Shown piece by piece: positions 34,379 to 45,390 of a stretch of DNA of 64,000 nt. The stretch's first letter is position 1; the number at the start of each line of letters is the position of its first letter. Location of the stretch: the NCBI RefSeq assembly GCF_038502225.1, contig NC_091353.1:2497116-2561115 (forward strand), read 5' to 3'. Both the position numbers and the translations under genes were made by a program. This stretch comes from Cherax quadricarinatus. Lineage: Eukaryota; Arthropoda; Malacostraca; Decapoda; Parastacidae. A model generated the notes under the pieces. It was not told where the DNA came from. It saw only the letters and a list, made by a program, of their open reading frames with translations, and made no database searches.

Positions 34379-37340
34379 TTAACCCTTTCAGGGTCCGTCC
34401 CGTAGATCTACGGCTGGTCGGTGAGTGTCCAAACCGTAGATCTACGCCAAAATTCTAGCGCCGTCAAATTTAGCGCGAAAGCGCTCATAGGCCTACATAT
34501 GAGAGAATGGGTCTGCGCGGTGGGTGTGCGCCATAAACAAAAAATCTAGGCGCCTGCATAGCATTGTGGGAACGCCGGCTCAGTCACCCTTGTTCACCAT
34601 GTCTCGTCGCAAGTCAGCTCTGACTCCCCGGAAAATTGGGACTCTCCTCTTCCTGTCTGATAGTTCTGACACTGATGGAAGTGGAAATGAAGACGAATTC
34701 TACGGCTTTGATGAGTTAGTGACCGAAAATAATGACCAGGATATCGATAATAGTGCAGAAAACCCCGACGATCCTCGACCTTCTACCTCTGGTGTGGGCA
34801 CTCGTGACTCACGGTCGGTTGTTCCTAAACGTAAGAGAAAACTAATATTTTCCCGTGGCCTGGCCTCTGACTTCAGTAATGACGATGATTCTGACGTGGA
34901 TTGTGATTTTATTGCGCTCGACGATCATTCGAGTAGTGATAGTGAGGAAACATATTCACCAGTGAAGCGTCGGTATGTGCGCCGCCGCATGCGCTCGGGT
35001 AGTGTACCCTATGCTATGCCCAGGGGACGGAGTACATCCCGTAGTACATCCCGGAGTACATCCCGTGGCCCTACACCCGTTTTAGGTAGTGATAGTGAGG
35101 ATGATGTGGCTACACTTGGCATGGATGGGCCACAGACATCAGTGGATGGTGTTAGTGGGGCTGGTGGTGGTAGTGGCACCGCCATGCGTGACTCGCTGTG
35201 CCACGCGGGAACCCACGCTGCTGACTCGTCAGTTCAAGGACAAAGCGGAGCGTCACCCACCAGCCCGCCACAACCACCCGTACAACCAGCCTATGATGTC
35301 CAGTATCCACCAGCAAACCGTATCTGGGATTGGCAGCAAAATCCCAATTTTGTTCCCAGCCCTCACCACTTTGATGACTCGCAAAGTGGAATTCTACCTA
35401 CCTGTCCCCTTGGAACCACGGCCAATGAACTGGAATTCTTTGAATTATTCTTTGACCAGCCATTGATGGAAACTATTGTCAGGGAAAGTAATAAGTATTT
35501 TCAGTACACCATGGCAAATACGATCTTATCACCACAGTCAAGACTACACAGGTGGAAAGAGACGACTGTTGCAGAAATGTATTTGCTTTTTGCAACAATA
35601 ATGCTTATGCCTCACGTCTATAAGCATAATATAAAAGCATACTGGTCCACAGATCGGCTAATTTGTACCCCATCCTTCAGTGAAATAATACCAGTGAACA
35701 GGTTTATCTTACTCTTACGTATGTTGCACTTCTCTGACAAAACCAGGCCTGACAGAAGTGACAGGTTATACAAGATTAGAAATGTTTTCATGTATCTCAA
35801 ACAAAAGTTCAGGATATACTTTTATCCATTCAAGAATCTTGTAATTGACGAGTCTTTGATTTTGTTCAAAGGTAGACTGTCATTCAAGCAGTATATACCG
35901 AGCAAGAGGAACCGCTTTGGTATAAAATTGTTTGTACTCTGTGATTGTGACAGTGGCCTGGTGTTGGATATTGTTGTATACACGGGTAGTAAAACATTGA
36001 AAGATACCAAGATGTTATTGGGTATATCAGGTGACGTAGTGAGAAACATGATGGCACCTTATCTTGGTAAGGGCCATACATTATATACCGATAACTGGTA
36101 CACAAGCCCATTACTCAGTGATTTCATGCGAGTGAACAAGACAGATGTGTGTGGCACAGTGCGTTCTAATCGTAAACATATGCCCAGGCTCAACGCAGGT
36201 GTTCGTGGTGATGACGTGCAGGTGTTTACTGCCAATGACATCATGGCATTACGGTGGCATGACAAACGAGATGTCACATTGTTGACAACCATTCACCGTA
36301 ATGAAATGCAAGACAGTGGCAAAGTTGATCGAGTGACTAATGAACGTATTCGAAAACCAGTGACAGTGATTGATTATACACAAAACATGCGCTTGGTTGA
36401 CAAGTGTGACATGCAGATTGGTTTTGTTGACTGTGTTCGTAAGAGTTACAAGTGGTACATGAAACTTTTCTTCCATCTCATGGACATTTCAATGCTGAAT
36501 GCATATAATATGTACCAAATAAAGACTGGTAACAGACCACCGTATGGTGAATTTTGTTTGTCTGTTGTCAGACAACTCATAATGAAGTACCAGGTAACAA
36601 CACCTGCAATACAACATGGTCCTCGAATTCATCACAATATACCCAAGCGTTTGAGAAGAGAAGGTGATCATTTCATAATACAGCTTCCTTCAACTCAAAA
36701 GAAATTTGCTCAGAAGAGATGCATTGTCTGTGCACAAACAAAACGACGGCAACAAAGACGCAAAGACACTCGGTTTATGTGTGAGGAATGTAAGGTGCCT
36801 CTGTGCATGGTGCCTTGTTTCAAGGAGTTCCACAAGCTCCAGCAGTTCTAAAACCATGTCCAGTGATTGTAAATATGTAAATATATGATAGAACATTAGT
36901 ATTATACAATATTTGTGCATGTTTATTGTAATAAACAACAGTGGTAAACAATAATATGATAATAACTTTAGTGCGGTTATTGTGTTCAATACAGTGAGTT
37001 TATATATATAAATTATATACAGTATTGGTCTCTCAGGCCCCAAATGTTAGTAGGAATAGAAAAAAATTGGAAAAGAAAAGAAAAAACAACTAAAACAACA
37101 AAATAATATAATACGCGTATGTGGAATTCGTCGATGTTGCCGCCACCACATCATTTTCTACAAACTTCTTGGCACTGTATCTCGGTAAGTACTGATCAGA
37201 TTCTAATTTTTTTTGTTTTATTACCTTCACAAAAATATGCTCTTTAATTCTGTAAGAAAAAATAATTTTTTTTTTTTTCAAAATTTCTTGGACACTGGTG
37301 CGTGACTTCAGATTTTGGCCTTGGACCCTGAAAGGGTTAA
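34379..37340 (+). mobile_element. Complete piggyBac element with intact ends
   Basis: TTAA at 34379-34382 and 37337-37340. Perfect 14-bp inverted ends: CCCTTTCAGGGTCC (34383-34396) and GGACCCTGAAAGGG (37323-37336). Subterminal palindromes CGTAGATCTACG occur at 34401 and 34434. It encloses one unbroken transposase gene. It sits in a PARPBP intron on the opposite strand to the host gene. It is the only element in the window with full ends and a full frame. Confidence 0.92.
34599..36851 (+). CDS. piggyBac transposase (750 aa)
   Basis: Cut-and-paste DDD transposase that inserts at TTAA. The start at 34599 (CACCATGTCTCG) is preferred to the upstream ATG at 34524, which lies close to the inverted repeat and gives an atypical leader. 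The N-terminal third is acidic and Ser-rich with RSTSRSTSRSTSRG, probably disordered. The DDE_Tnp_1_7-type domain starts near residue 290 (FFDQPLMETIV). Catalytic aspartates fit VIDESLILF (D417), LYTDNWYTS (D498) and HLMDISMLNAY (D629). The C-terminal Cys-rich finger is RCIVCAQTK...CEECKVPLCMVPCF. There are no stops or frameshifts. Length is above the roughly 600 aa of the moth enzyme because of the N-terminus. Confidence 0.93.
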   Translation: MSRRKSALTPRKIGTLLFLSDSSDTDGSGNEDEFYGFDELVTENNDQDIDNSAENPDDPRPSTSGVGTRDSRSVVPKRKRKLIFSRGLASDFSNDDDSDVDCDFIALDDHSSSDSEETYSPVKRRYVRRRMRSGSVPYAMPRGRSTSRSTSRSTSRGPTPVLGSDSEDDVATLGMDGPQTSVDGVSGAGGGSGTAMRDSLCHAGTHAADSSVQGQSGASPTSPPQPPVQPAYDVQYPPANRIWDWQQNPNFVPSPHHFDDSQSGILPTCPLGTTANELEFFELFFDQPLMETIVRESNKYFQYTMANTILSPQSRLHRWKETTVAEMYLLFATIMLMPHVYKHNIKAYWSTDRLICTPSFSEIIPVNRFILLLRMLHFSDKTRPDRSDRLYKIRNVFMYLKQKFRIYFYPFKNLVIDESLILFKGRLSFKQYIPSKRNRFGIKLFVLCDCDSGLVLDIVVYTGSKTLKDTKMLLGISGDVVRNMMAPYLGKGHTLYTDNWYTSPLLSDFMRVNKTDVCGTVRSNRKHMPRLNAGVRGDDVQVFTANDIMALRWHDKRDVTLLTTIHRNEMQDSGKVDRVTNERIRKPVTVIDYTQNMRLVDKCDMQIGFVDCVRKSYKWYMKLFFHLMDISMLNAYNMYQIKTGNRPPYGEFCLSVVRQLIMKYQVTTPAIQHGPRIHHNIPKRLRREGDHFIIQLPSTQKKFAQKRCIVCAQTKRRQQRRKDTRFMCEECKVPLCMVPCFKEFHKLQQF

Positions 37341-37854
37341 AATATACCTGAGATGTTATAAATGGTGCAGAGGTGACATTAAAACAATATCAAAGATGGT
37401 TGACACAAACCTGCTAACATTATAGTATGCTCCTCACTTAGTTTTTAGTTTAATATGTTTATTATGCACCCCATACCCATCCTGTGGGCGGTAGTCAAAA
37501 GATTACAGAGGTACATAATTGGTCCAGGGACTGGACTCCAAAGTTTTGATAGCTGAGCAAGTTACAGAGGTAATGAACTCACAATTTACAAAGGTAATGA
37601 ACTCACAATTTACAAAGGTAATGAACTCACAATTTACAAAGGTAATGAACTCACAATTTACAAAGGTAATGAACTCCAGGTAAGTCTGATCACAATCATG
37701 ACAAGTTACAAAGGTATTTACAGATTACAGAGGTACGTAATGGTTAGCAATGAATTTTTTTACCGACGTGGTTTTAGGAACAGAACTCCTTCATTAAGTG
37801 AGGAGAGTATGTACTATGTCAAACAAAAGTCACATAAAGTATGAAGACAGTAAC
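37341..37854. repeat. Intron with 24-bp minisatellite
   Basis: Five units of ACAAAGGTAATGAACTCACA + ATTT lie at about 37562-37680, preceded by TTACAGAGGTA-type variants. The rest is ordinary intron sequence reaching the donor of exon e. Confidence 0.8.
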
Positions 37855-38053
37855 CTTCAAGCAGGGTTGAAGAGAACATGTTGTGTGGATGTTGTGTGCA
37901 GGTTCTCTTCCATCACTGACTCTCTCTAGTAAAGATATAAGAGCAGAGTTTAGGCCACTCCACACCTTCTCTACAGAAGCACGTTTAAAAACACGCTCTT
38001 TCATTTGTAATAAATTTGTTTTAATCACTGACATGACTTGTAATGCCCCTTTC
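37855..38053 (-). CDS. PARPBP: PARPBP-like exon e
   Basis: A 199-bp exon. A poly-T tract precedes the acceptor AG at 38055-38054, and the donor AAG|GTTACT is at 37855/37854. One base completes the arginine codon from exon d and the exon ends in phase 0. It encodes RKGALQVMSVIKTNLLQMKE, then VEKVWSGLNSALISLLERV and an NIHTTCSLQPCLK end. The LN.ALISLLE stretch resembles a vertebrate segment with KALLVLLDEEA. Conservation is weaker here than in exons c and d; phase and position are the main support. Confidence 0.75.
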
Positions 38054-39060
38054 CTGAAAAAAAAGACATATCAAAATAAAAATTAAGGTAAATAAAGCTT
38101 AAGGAAATGGAGGCCCATATCAATTTTCAAAGAAAAACCAAATGGAAGGCTTTATCATTTATCACAAAAAAAAAAAATGTCATAAAAGTAAATTCAAACA
38201 ATAAGTTTTTGTTAAAGCAAAAATTACAAGGATCCTATGAAGGTGACAAGAGAGAAACAATACTGAAAACTTTAACTACATATGTCATTCATTGACATAG
38301 TAACTGTACTTGACCTTCATGTGCTTGCACACAAGTATCGTGATGATGGGTATCTTTATTTGATGTAACTGCTGCCACCTCACTAGTGAACTTAACAGTA
38401 TATCACAATGACCACTAGATGAACTAGTGAACTTGACAGTCCATCACACTGACACCACTAGATCAACTTGTGAACTTGACAGTCCATCACACTGACACCA
38501 CTAGATCAACTTGTGAACTTGACAGTCCATCACACTGACCACTAGTACACTTGACTTTAGCCTCTCTACACATCTGGGTACACCATGGGCTCAGTCTGGT
38601 CTTCCTATTGTTTCTACTGACACTGGATACGAACTTCACTTCTACGCACTTTGTGGCCACATGTTCCATCATTTCAGTTACCAACTTCCACTCTGGCTTT
38701 CTTTACCACTGTGTGTGTATTAGTTTATGTGTGGTTGATATTTTGTATGTATGTGTTTGTTTGTATGAGTGTGTATGTTTTTTATATGTGTATGTGCATA
38801 TGTTTATGTTTTTAAGTGTGTTCCTTCCTTCTTGAGTGTATGTGACTTCTACCTGCCTAGCATAGGCCAGTAGGCCTGCTACAGCACTGCTCTTATGTTC
38901 TTGAGTGATTATGTGTCTGTATGTGTGTGTGAACTCTCACCTATAAGTACTCACCTATATGTGGCTGTAGGGGTTGAGTCACAGATTCTGGTCCTGCCTC
39001 TTCACTGGTCACTACTAGATCCACTTTCTCCCTGCTCAGAAACCCTTATTGTACCTCTTC
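38054..39060. repeat. Intron: 46-bp minisatellite and TG-rich tract
   Basis: 38390-38550 has about three to four units containing CTAGATCAACTTGTGAACTT and GACAGTCCATCACACTGAC. 38700-38930 is rich in TGTGTATG. No gene seen. Confidence 0.75.
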
Positions 39061-39213
39061 TTAACCCTTAAACTCTCCAAACGTAGATCTACGTTTGCTC
39101 GCATAGCACTCCGAATGTAAATCTACATTCGATTTTACATGCTTTATGTAAAAAAGTAGATCTACGTTCAGAGCGCTACACGAGCGAACCTAAACCTATG
39201 TTTGGACAGTTGA
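39061..39213 (+). mobile_element. Small piggyBac-type MITE S3, left part, split by a later insertion
   Basis: Begins TTAACCCTTAAACTCTCC with AACGTAGATCTACG, and should end GGACAGTTTAAGGGTTAA. It stops at GGACAGTTGA; the missing end reappears as TTAAAGGTTAA at 40476-40486, after the 1.27-kb insertion. Confidence 0.8.
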
Positions 39214-40479
39214 ACCCTTTCAGGGTTTCGGCCATACTAGTACGGCTTACGCACCAGGGTTTTTGACGTACTAGTACGCCTAAATTCTAGCGCCCTCAAA
39301 TCTAGTGAGAGAAAGCTGGTAGGCCTACATATGAAAGAATGGGTCTATGTGGTCAGTGTGTGCAGTATAAGAAAAATCCTGCAGCACACAGTGCATAATG
39401 AGAAAAAAAAAACTTTGACCGTGTTTTTGGATTAAAACAGCGACTTTGCACTGTACAGTGGACCCCCGGTTAACGATATTTTTTTCATTCCAGAAGTATG
39501 TTCAGGTGCCAGTACTGACCGAATTTGTTCCCATAAAGAATATTGTGAAGTAGATTAGTCCATTTCAGACCCCCAAACATACACGTACAAACGCACTTAC
39601 ATAAATACACTTACATAATTGGTCGCATTGGGAAGTGATCGTTAAGCGGGGGTCCACTGTATTTTCGTATGGTATTTATTCTTGTATTCTAGTTTTCCTG
39701 GTCTCATTTTATAGAATGAAAGACATATTACAGAAATTGAGATGATTTTGACTGGTTTTACAATGAAAAGTACCTTGAAATTGAGCTCAAAGTAGCAGAA
39801 ATGTTCGATTTTTACCAAAGTTCAAAAGTAAACAAATCATGCTAAGCGTCCAATACACGTCAACTGGTGAGTCTAATATTCTTTCGCAAGTGGGCCCATA
39901 TTATTTATACCATTTCTATACTAATGCAGTAGTCTGCATAACAGTAAATCTTCTATTTTTTTGTGAGAATAAAAATTCAAAGTGGAAAGCAAAAGAATGT
40001 AAGAGGAGCGTGAGGACGTGACCAATGAACAGAGGAAGGGCCAGGAATGTCCTTCTTGTTTATTCTGGACCCTATTTGGAAATTGGCATCTTTTGAAATT
40101 TGTGTGAAATTGGCAAAGTTGCTAAATTCTGACCACTGCATTGGATAGTTGAAATCGGTAAATTAGCGGTTTCTTGTACTCATTCGATAGAAAAAATGGA
40201 GTTCTAGCGAAATAGTTATGATTTTTTCGACTAGTACACTGGAATTGGCCGAAAATAAGGCTCAAAGTGGGCAAAATCACCAATGCGTAAACATCGTCAA
40301 GACCACTAACTTCGCGAGAGCATAATTCCGTAAGTTTTCCATCAAATTTCATACTTTTGGTGTCATTATGATCGGGAAAAGATTCTCTATCTTTTCATAA
40401 GAAAATTTTTTTTTTTTTGAAAATTTGGCGACCCTGAAAACAAGTCTCGGAGAGGGCCTGGCGACCCTGAAAGGGTTAA
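39210..40479 (+). mobile_element. piggyBac-type long MITE nested in a smaller one
   Basis: Left CCCTTTCAGGGTTTCGG, right GCGACCCTGAAAGGGTTAA. Same body as 32595-33674. It contains a reversed 204-bp Tigger MITE at 39456-39659. It used the TTAA that lies inside the terminal repeat of the small MITE. Confidence 0.82.
39456..39659 (-). mobile_element. 204-bp Tigger-type MITE, copy 5
   Basis: CAGTGGACCCCCGGTTAACG to AGCGGGGGTCCACTG, flanked by TA (39454-39455, 39660-39661). It interrupts TTTGCACTGTA|TTTTCG of the host MITE. Confidence 0.87.
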
Positions 40480-40486
40480 AGGTTAA

Positions 40487-41650
40487 GCCTATGAATGGCT
40501 CCCACCTCTAATACTTCACTCACCAGATTGTTCCACCTCCAGACAACCCTAAGACTGAAGAAATACTTCTTAACATACCTATGACTAATCTGAGTTTTCA
40601 ACTTCCAATTGTGCCCCCTTATTTCTGAGCATCATCTCTGAAACATTCTGTCCCTGTTCGCCTTGTCAATTCATCTAAGTATTTTATAAGTCATTATCAT
40701 GCACCCACTATCCCTCCTGTCCACCAGTATCATCAAATTGAGTTCCTTTAACCTCTCCTAATAGGACATACTCCTTAGCTCCAGGACTAGTCTTGCTGCA
40801 AAACTTTTGCACTTTATCTAATTTCTTGACATGCTTGACAAGGTATGGGTTCCATAATGGTACTGCATACTCCAATATGGGCCTGATCCAGTGTAGGGAA
40901 TGCCTTCTTACAGAGATGTCATAAAAACTATTCCTAAGTTTGTTAGGCACACACATGCTGCAGCAGTTATTTGGTTGATGTGCCATTCAGATGTGTTCAG
41001 CATGATGCTCACCCCAAGAGTCTTTTCCTTGAGTAAGGTTTGCAGCCTTTGGCCTCCTAGCCTGTACTCTGTGGTCTTCTTTGACTTCCCCCAATCTTCA
41101 TGACTTTGGAGTTATTGGACCAGGCTTGCAGCCTGTCCAGATCCCTCTATAGTCCTACCTGATCCCTGTCCACTTGAATTTTTCACATTACTTTCACAGT
41201 GTCTGTGAACAGGGACACCTCTGCATGTATCCCTTCCATCATGTCACTCACATACACCAGAAAGCAGCACATGGCCCTAGGACACATGGCCCTAGGACTG
41301 ACCCTTGTAAAACCCTGGTTATCACATGTGCCACTCTGACACCTCATCATATATCATCAATAACTGTTTCCTTCCTGTCAGGTATTCTTTGATCCACTGC
41401 AATGCCTTTCTTGTTATTCCTGTCTGCTCCTCTAGCTTTTTCACTAATCTCTTATGCAGAACTGTCTCAAAAGCCATCTTACAGTCCAAGAAAATGCAGT
41501 CTACCCATCCCTCTCTCTCCTGTCTTACTTCTCTCACCTTGTCATAAAACTCCAGTAGGTTTGTGACACATGATTTCCCTTCCTTTAAACTGTGCTGGTT
41601 ACTGTATGTAAGCTAGGTGCTCCACAACTCTTCTCCTGAATAGCTACTCC
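40487..41650 (-). pseudogene. LINE fragment, RT region (CR1/L2-like)
   Basis: Minus-strand pieces: 41537-41322 (DCIFLDCKMAFETVLHKRL, EYLTGRKQLL), 41300-41010 with QGSVLGP and SWGEHHAEHI-like remains, and 40986-40708 (HWIRPILEYAVPLWNP, KKLDKVQKF, GAKEYVLLG). Order and content match LINE reverse transcriptases. Many stops; the catalytic DD is not recognisable. Confidence 0.75.
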
Positions 41651-41689
41651 ATACCTGGCCTTTGATATGCCTTTGACGAGTTTCGAAAG

Positions 41690-43395
41690 TCTCACTATTC
41701 TCGGAGCCTGGCCATGGGCCAGGCTCGTCTCGTGCTTGCCTGGTCAACCAGGCTGTTGCTGCTGGAGGCCCACTGCCCATCACATCCATCAGAGCCTGGT
41801 TGATCTGGCACCTAGCGAAGATACTTGTCCAGTTTCTCCCTGAAGGCTTCTACACTTGTTTCAGCCATGTTTCTGATATCTTCTGGTAAGATGTTGAATA
41901 GTCTGGGGCCACAAATGTTGATACAGTGTTCCCTTATTGTGCCCACTGCACCCCTACTCCTCACTGGGTTTATTTTGCACTTCCACCCATATCTTTCACT
42001 CCAGTACATTGTTATGGCAGTGTGTAGACTTGGGACCAGGCCCTCGAGTACTTTCCAAGTATATATTATCATGTATCTCTCTGTCCTCCGTTCCAGTGAG
42101 TACATGTTCGACTTTAAGGCATTCCCAGCAATTTAAGTGTTTTACTGGATTTATGTGTGGTGTAAACAAACTCTGTATTTGATCCAGCTCTGATATTTCT
42201 CCTGCTTTGAAAAGGGCCATCAGCACTGAGCAATATTCCAAGTGAGGAAGCACTAGCAATTTGAGGAGTGTCACCACTGGCATTATTTCCCTTGTTTTGA
42301 AAGTTCTCAACATCCACCCCATCATCCTCCTGGCTGTCGTGATCTTTGTATTAGATGAACATTAAGACACTTGTGCAACATCTGGTTATCTTTATTGCAG
42401 ACATTTCGCCATCCAGTGGCTTTATCAATACAGATTCTTGGACATAATTAGAAAACAGAAGAACTATATACAAAAGGTGAGGTAATCAGTCCCTCAGCCT
42501 TGGAGGTGGTGTTTACAGCACCGTGGTTGTAGTGATTCTGAAGCACAACCATGGTGCTGTAAACACCACCTCCAAGGCTGAGGGACTGATTACCTCATCT
42601 TTTGTATATAGTTTTTCTGTTTTCTAATTATGTCCTGGAATTTGTATTGATAAAGCCACTGGATGGCAAAACGTCTACAATAAAGATAACCAGATGTTGC
42701 ACAAGTGTCTTAACTTTCATCTTGTCGGTATTGTATACCTGTCTTGCACATCTTTGTATTAGGTTCTTTGAAAGAAAAGTCAGCTGACATAATTATTCCA
42801 AAGTCATTTACGTGCTCCTTTTGTTCCATTTGGTAATCTTCTTGAATTTTGTATACAGTGTCCCATGACTTTGAATGCTATACATGTCAGTAACACTGCT
42901 ATGTAGTTTAATGTTACCTATCTATATCATATTTTTTTTTAAATTGGGACTGTGTTTGCTGTCTTCCACACCTCAGGTAGTCGCCCTGTTTCGACAGATG
43001 TGTTAAAGATTGTTGTTACTGGCACACACAGCATCTGTGCTCCCTCTCTCAGGACCTATGAAGAGATGTTGTCCGGCCCCACAGCCTTTGAGGTACCTAG
43101 TTCAGTCAGCAGCCTCTTCGCCTCTTCCTTGGTTGTTTGTACTGTGTTCATCCCAGTTTGCTGGAATGCGTTCTGTCTCCACTGAACATATTTTCTTCAA
43201 TCATGTGTTAAGCTTTTCTCATACTTTTTGGTCATTTCTTGTGATCTCCAGTGCTTCCTTCCTCAGCCTGATTACCTGGTCTGTGACTGTTGTTTTCCTC
43301 CTAATGTGGCTGTACAAAAGCTGTGAGTCAGAGTTGGCTTTCGATGCTATGTCATTCTCATATTGCCACTGGGCCTCCCTCATTATCCATGCATA
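41690..43395 (-). pseudogene. Second LINE fragment, Jockey/CR1-like, split by a hairpin element
   Basis: Minus strand: 43200-42940 holds TKEEAKRLLTELGTSKAVG-PDN and TGRLPEVWKTANTVPI (RT start); 42775-42763 a VNDFGIIMSADFSF-like end; 42325-41996 GWMLRTFKTRE and LLVLPHLEYC; 42105-41812 ERYMIIYTWKVLEGLVPSLH and GPRLFNILPEDIR. The 3' tail at 41690-41800 matches 48525-48707. The RT middle is deleted, and the hairpin at 42355-42749 lies between parts. Confidence 0.75.
42355..42749. mobile_element. Penelope-like terminal hairpin with hammerhead-like motifs
   Basis: Arms of about 177 bp (42354-42530 and 42545-42721) are near-perfect inverted repeats around a 14-bp loop. A 28-bp tail follows, and the whole is bracketed by ATCTTTGTATTAG at 42342-42354 and 42750-42762, a 13-bp target duplication. 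Each arm has TTGATAAAG, GCC-loop-GGC, then AAAACGTC (right arm, plus strand) or GAAATGTC (left arm, minus strand), resembling the core of the hammerhead ribozymes known from Penelope-like elements. No RT or GIY-YIG coding remains. Confidence 0.7.
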
Positions 43396-43401
43396 TTTGT
43401 T

Positions 43402-43617
43402 TCAATTAACCTTCAACATTATTGCTACTCCTTCTTTAGCTCTAACTCTATTTGAAACCCCTGATCTAATCCCATTTATTTCTCCCCACTGAAACTCTCT
43501 CACCCCCTTCAGCTTTGTTTCACTTAAAGCCAGGACATCAAACTTCTCATTCATAACGTCCACAATTCTCTCTTTCTTATCATTCGCACAACATCCACGC
43601 ACATTCAAACATCCCAC
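43402..43617 (-). pseudogene. RTE-type LINE endonuclease fragment
   Basis: Minus strand: GCLNVRGCCANDKKERIVD, DVLALSETKLKGVREFQWGE, an APE-like endonuclease start. It is cut after about 70 codons where the LINE fragment at 43395 begins. Its upstream 5' UTR unit lies at 43618-43770. Confidence 0.8.
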
Positions 43618-44245
43618 TTTGACGGTTTTCTTCTTTTTCTTTTTAGTAGGCTATACATGAAAAGGGGTTACTAGCCCACTGTTCCAGGCATTTTAGTCGA
43701 CTTTTACAACACGCATGGCTTACGGAGGTAAGATTCTTATTCCACTTCCTCATGGATAGTAAATATATAATTATTCTTCTTTCTTCTTTCAACACACCGG
43801 CCGTATCCCACCGAGGCAGGGTGGCCCAAAAGGAAAAACGAAAGTTTCTCCTTTTACATTTAGTAATATATACAGGAGAAGGGGTTACTAGCCCCTTGCT
43901 CCCGGCATTTTAGTCGCCTCTAACAACACGCATGGCTTATGGAGGAAGAATTCTGTTCCACTTACCATGGAGGTAAGAGGAAATAAACAAGAACAAGAAC
44001 TAGAAAGAAAACAGAAGAAAACCCAGAGGGGTGTGTGTATATATATGCTTGTAAATGTATGTGTAGTGTGACCTAAGTGTAAGTAGAAGTAAGAAGACAT
44101 ACCTGAAATCTTGCATGTTTATGAGACAGACAAAAGACACCATCAATCCTACCATCATGTAAAACAATTACAAGTTTTCGTTGTACACTCACTTGGCAGG
44201 ATGGTAGTACCTCCCTGGGCGGTTGCTGTTTACCAACCTACTACC
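43618..44245 (-). mobile_element. RTE 5'-UTR unit plus an RTE-derived non-autonomous copy in tandem
   Basis: Two related blocks on the minus strand share CATGCGTGTTGT and GGGCTAGTAACCCCTT. The first (44245-43785) ends in the RTE tail CTCGGTGGGATACGGCCGG + TGTGTTGAAAG; the second (43770-43618) runs straight into the endonuclease frame. The short element thus looks like an RTE 5' UTR fused to an RTE 3' tail. A 5'-truncated copy with perfect target duplication is at 56516-56697. Confidence 0.65.
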
Positions 44246-44284
44246 TAGGAAATATATAATTTACGTATATTATTATAAGAGAAG

Positions 44285-45390
44285 TAAATGCGAGGGTCTT
44301 GGCAAGAGGCGTGGAGTTAAAAGATAAAGAATCACACATAAAGTGGGAGTTGTCACAGTTGCTCTTTGCTGATGACACTGTGCTCTTGGGAGATTCTGAA
44401 GAGAAGTTGCAGAGATTGGTGGATGAATTTGGTAGGGTGTGCAAAAGAAGAAAATTAAAAGTGAATACAGGAAAGAGTAAGGTTATGAGGATAACAAAAA
44501 TATTAGGTGATGAAAGATTGGATATCAGATTGGAGGGAGAGAGTATGGAGGAGGTGAATGTATTCAGATATCTGGGACTGGATGTGTCAGCAGATGGGTC
44601 TATGAAGGATGAGGTGAATCATAGAATTGATGAGGGGAAAAGGGTGAGTGGTGCACTTAGGAGTCTGTGGAGACAAAGAACTTTGTCCTTGGAGGCAAAG
44701 AGGGGAATGTATGAGAGTATAGTTTTACCAACACTCTTATATGGGTGTGAAGCATGGGTGATGAATGTTGCAGCGAGGAGAAGGCTGGAGGCAGTGGAGA
44801 TGTCATGTCCGAGGGCAATGTGTGGTGTGAATATAATGCAGAGAATTCGTAGTTTGGAAGTTAGGAGGAGGTGCGGGATTACCAAAACTGTTGTCCAGAA
44901 GGCTGAGGAAGGGTTGTTGAGGTGGTTCGGACATGTAGAGAGAATGGAGCGAAACAGAATGACTTCAAGAATGTATCAGTCTGTAGTGGAAGGAAGGCGG
45001 GGTAGGGGTCGGCCTAGGAAAGGTTGGAGGGAGGGGGTAAAGGAGGTTTTGTGTGTGAGGGGCTTGGACTTCCAGCAGGCGTGCATGAGCGTGTTTGATA
45101 GGAGTGAATGGAGACGAATGGTTTTTAATACTTGACGTGCTGTTGGAGTGTGAGCAAAGTAACATTTATGAAGGGGTTCAGGGAAACCGGCAGGCCGGAC
45201 TTGAGTCCTGGAGATGGGAAGTACAGTGCCTGCACTCTGAAGGAGGGGTGTTAATGTTGCAGTTTAAAAACTGTAGTGTAAAGCACCCTTCTGGCAAGAC
45301 AGTGATGGAGTGAATGATGGTGAAAGTTTTTCTTTTTCGGGCCATCCTGCCTTGGTGGGAATCGGCCAGTGTGATAATAAAAATAAAAAA
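44285..45390 (+). pseudogene. RTE-type LINE, 5'-truncated, 3' end intact
   Basis: 44299-45135 is one open frame of 278 codons: the RT half with the catalytic LLFADDTVLLGDSEEKLQ, VNTGKSKVMR, VFRYLGLDVS, then the C-terminal domain with LYGCEAWVMN and LRWFGHVERMERNRM. The 3' UTR includes CCATCCTGCCTTGGTGGGA and ends GTGTGATAATAAAAATAAAA. It lacks endonuclease and RT start, so it cannot move by itself. It cuts a piggyBac-type MITE whose right part follows from 45391. Confidence 0.87.

Noticed and set aside
34524..34598. Upstream ATG as start of the piggyBac transposase
   Set aside because: It gives a 25-residue leader with no family resemblance; the ATG at 34599 has a better start context.
43010..43492. 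160-codon plus-strand frame with hydrophobic stretches
   Set aside because: It is antisense to LINE reverse-transcriptase and RTE endonuclease sequence on the minus strand.
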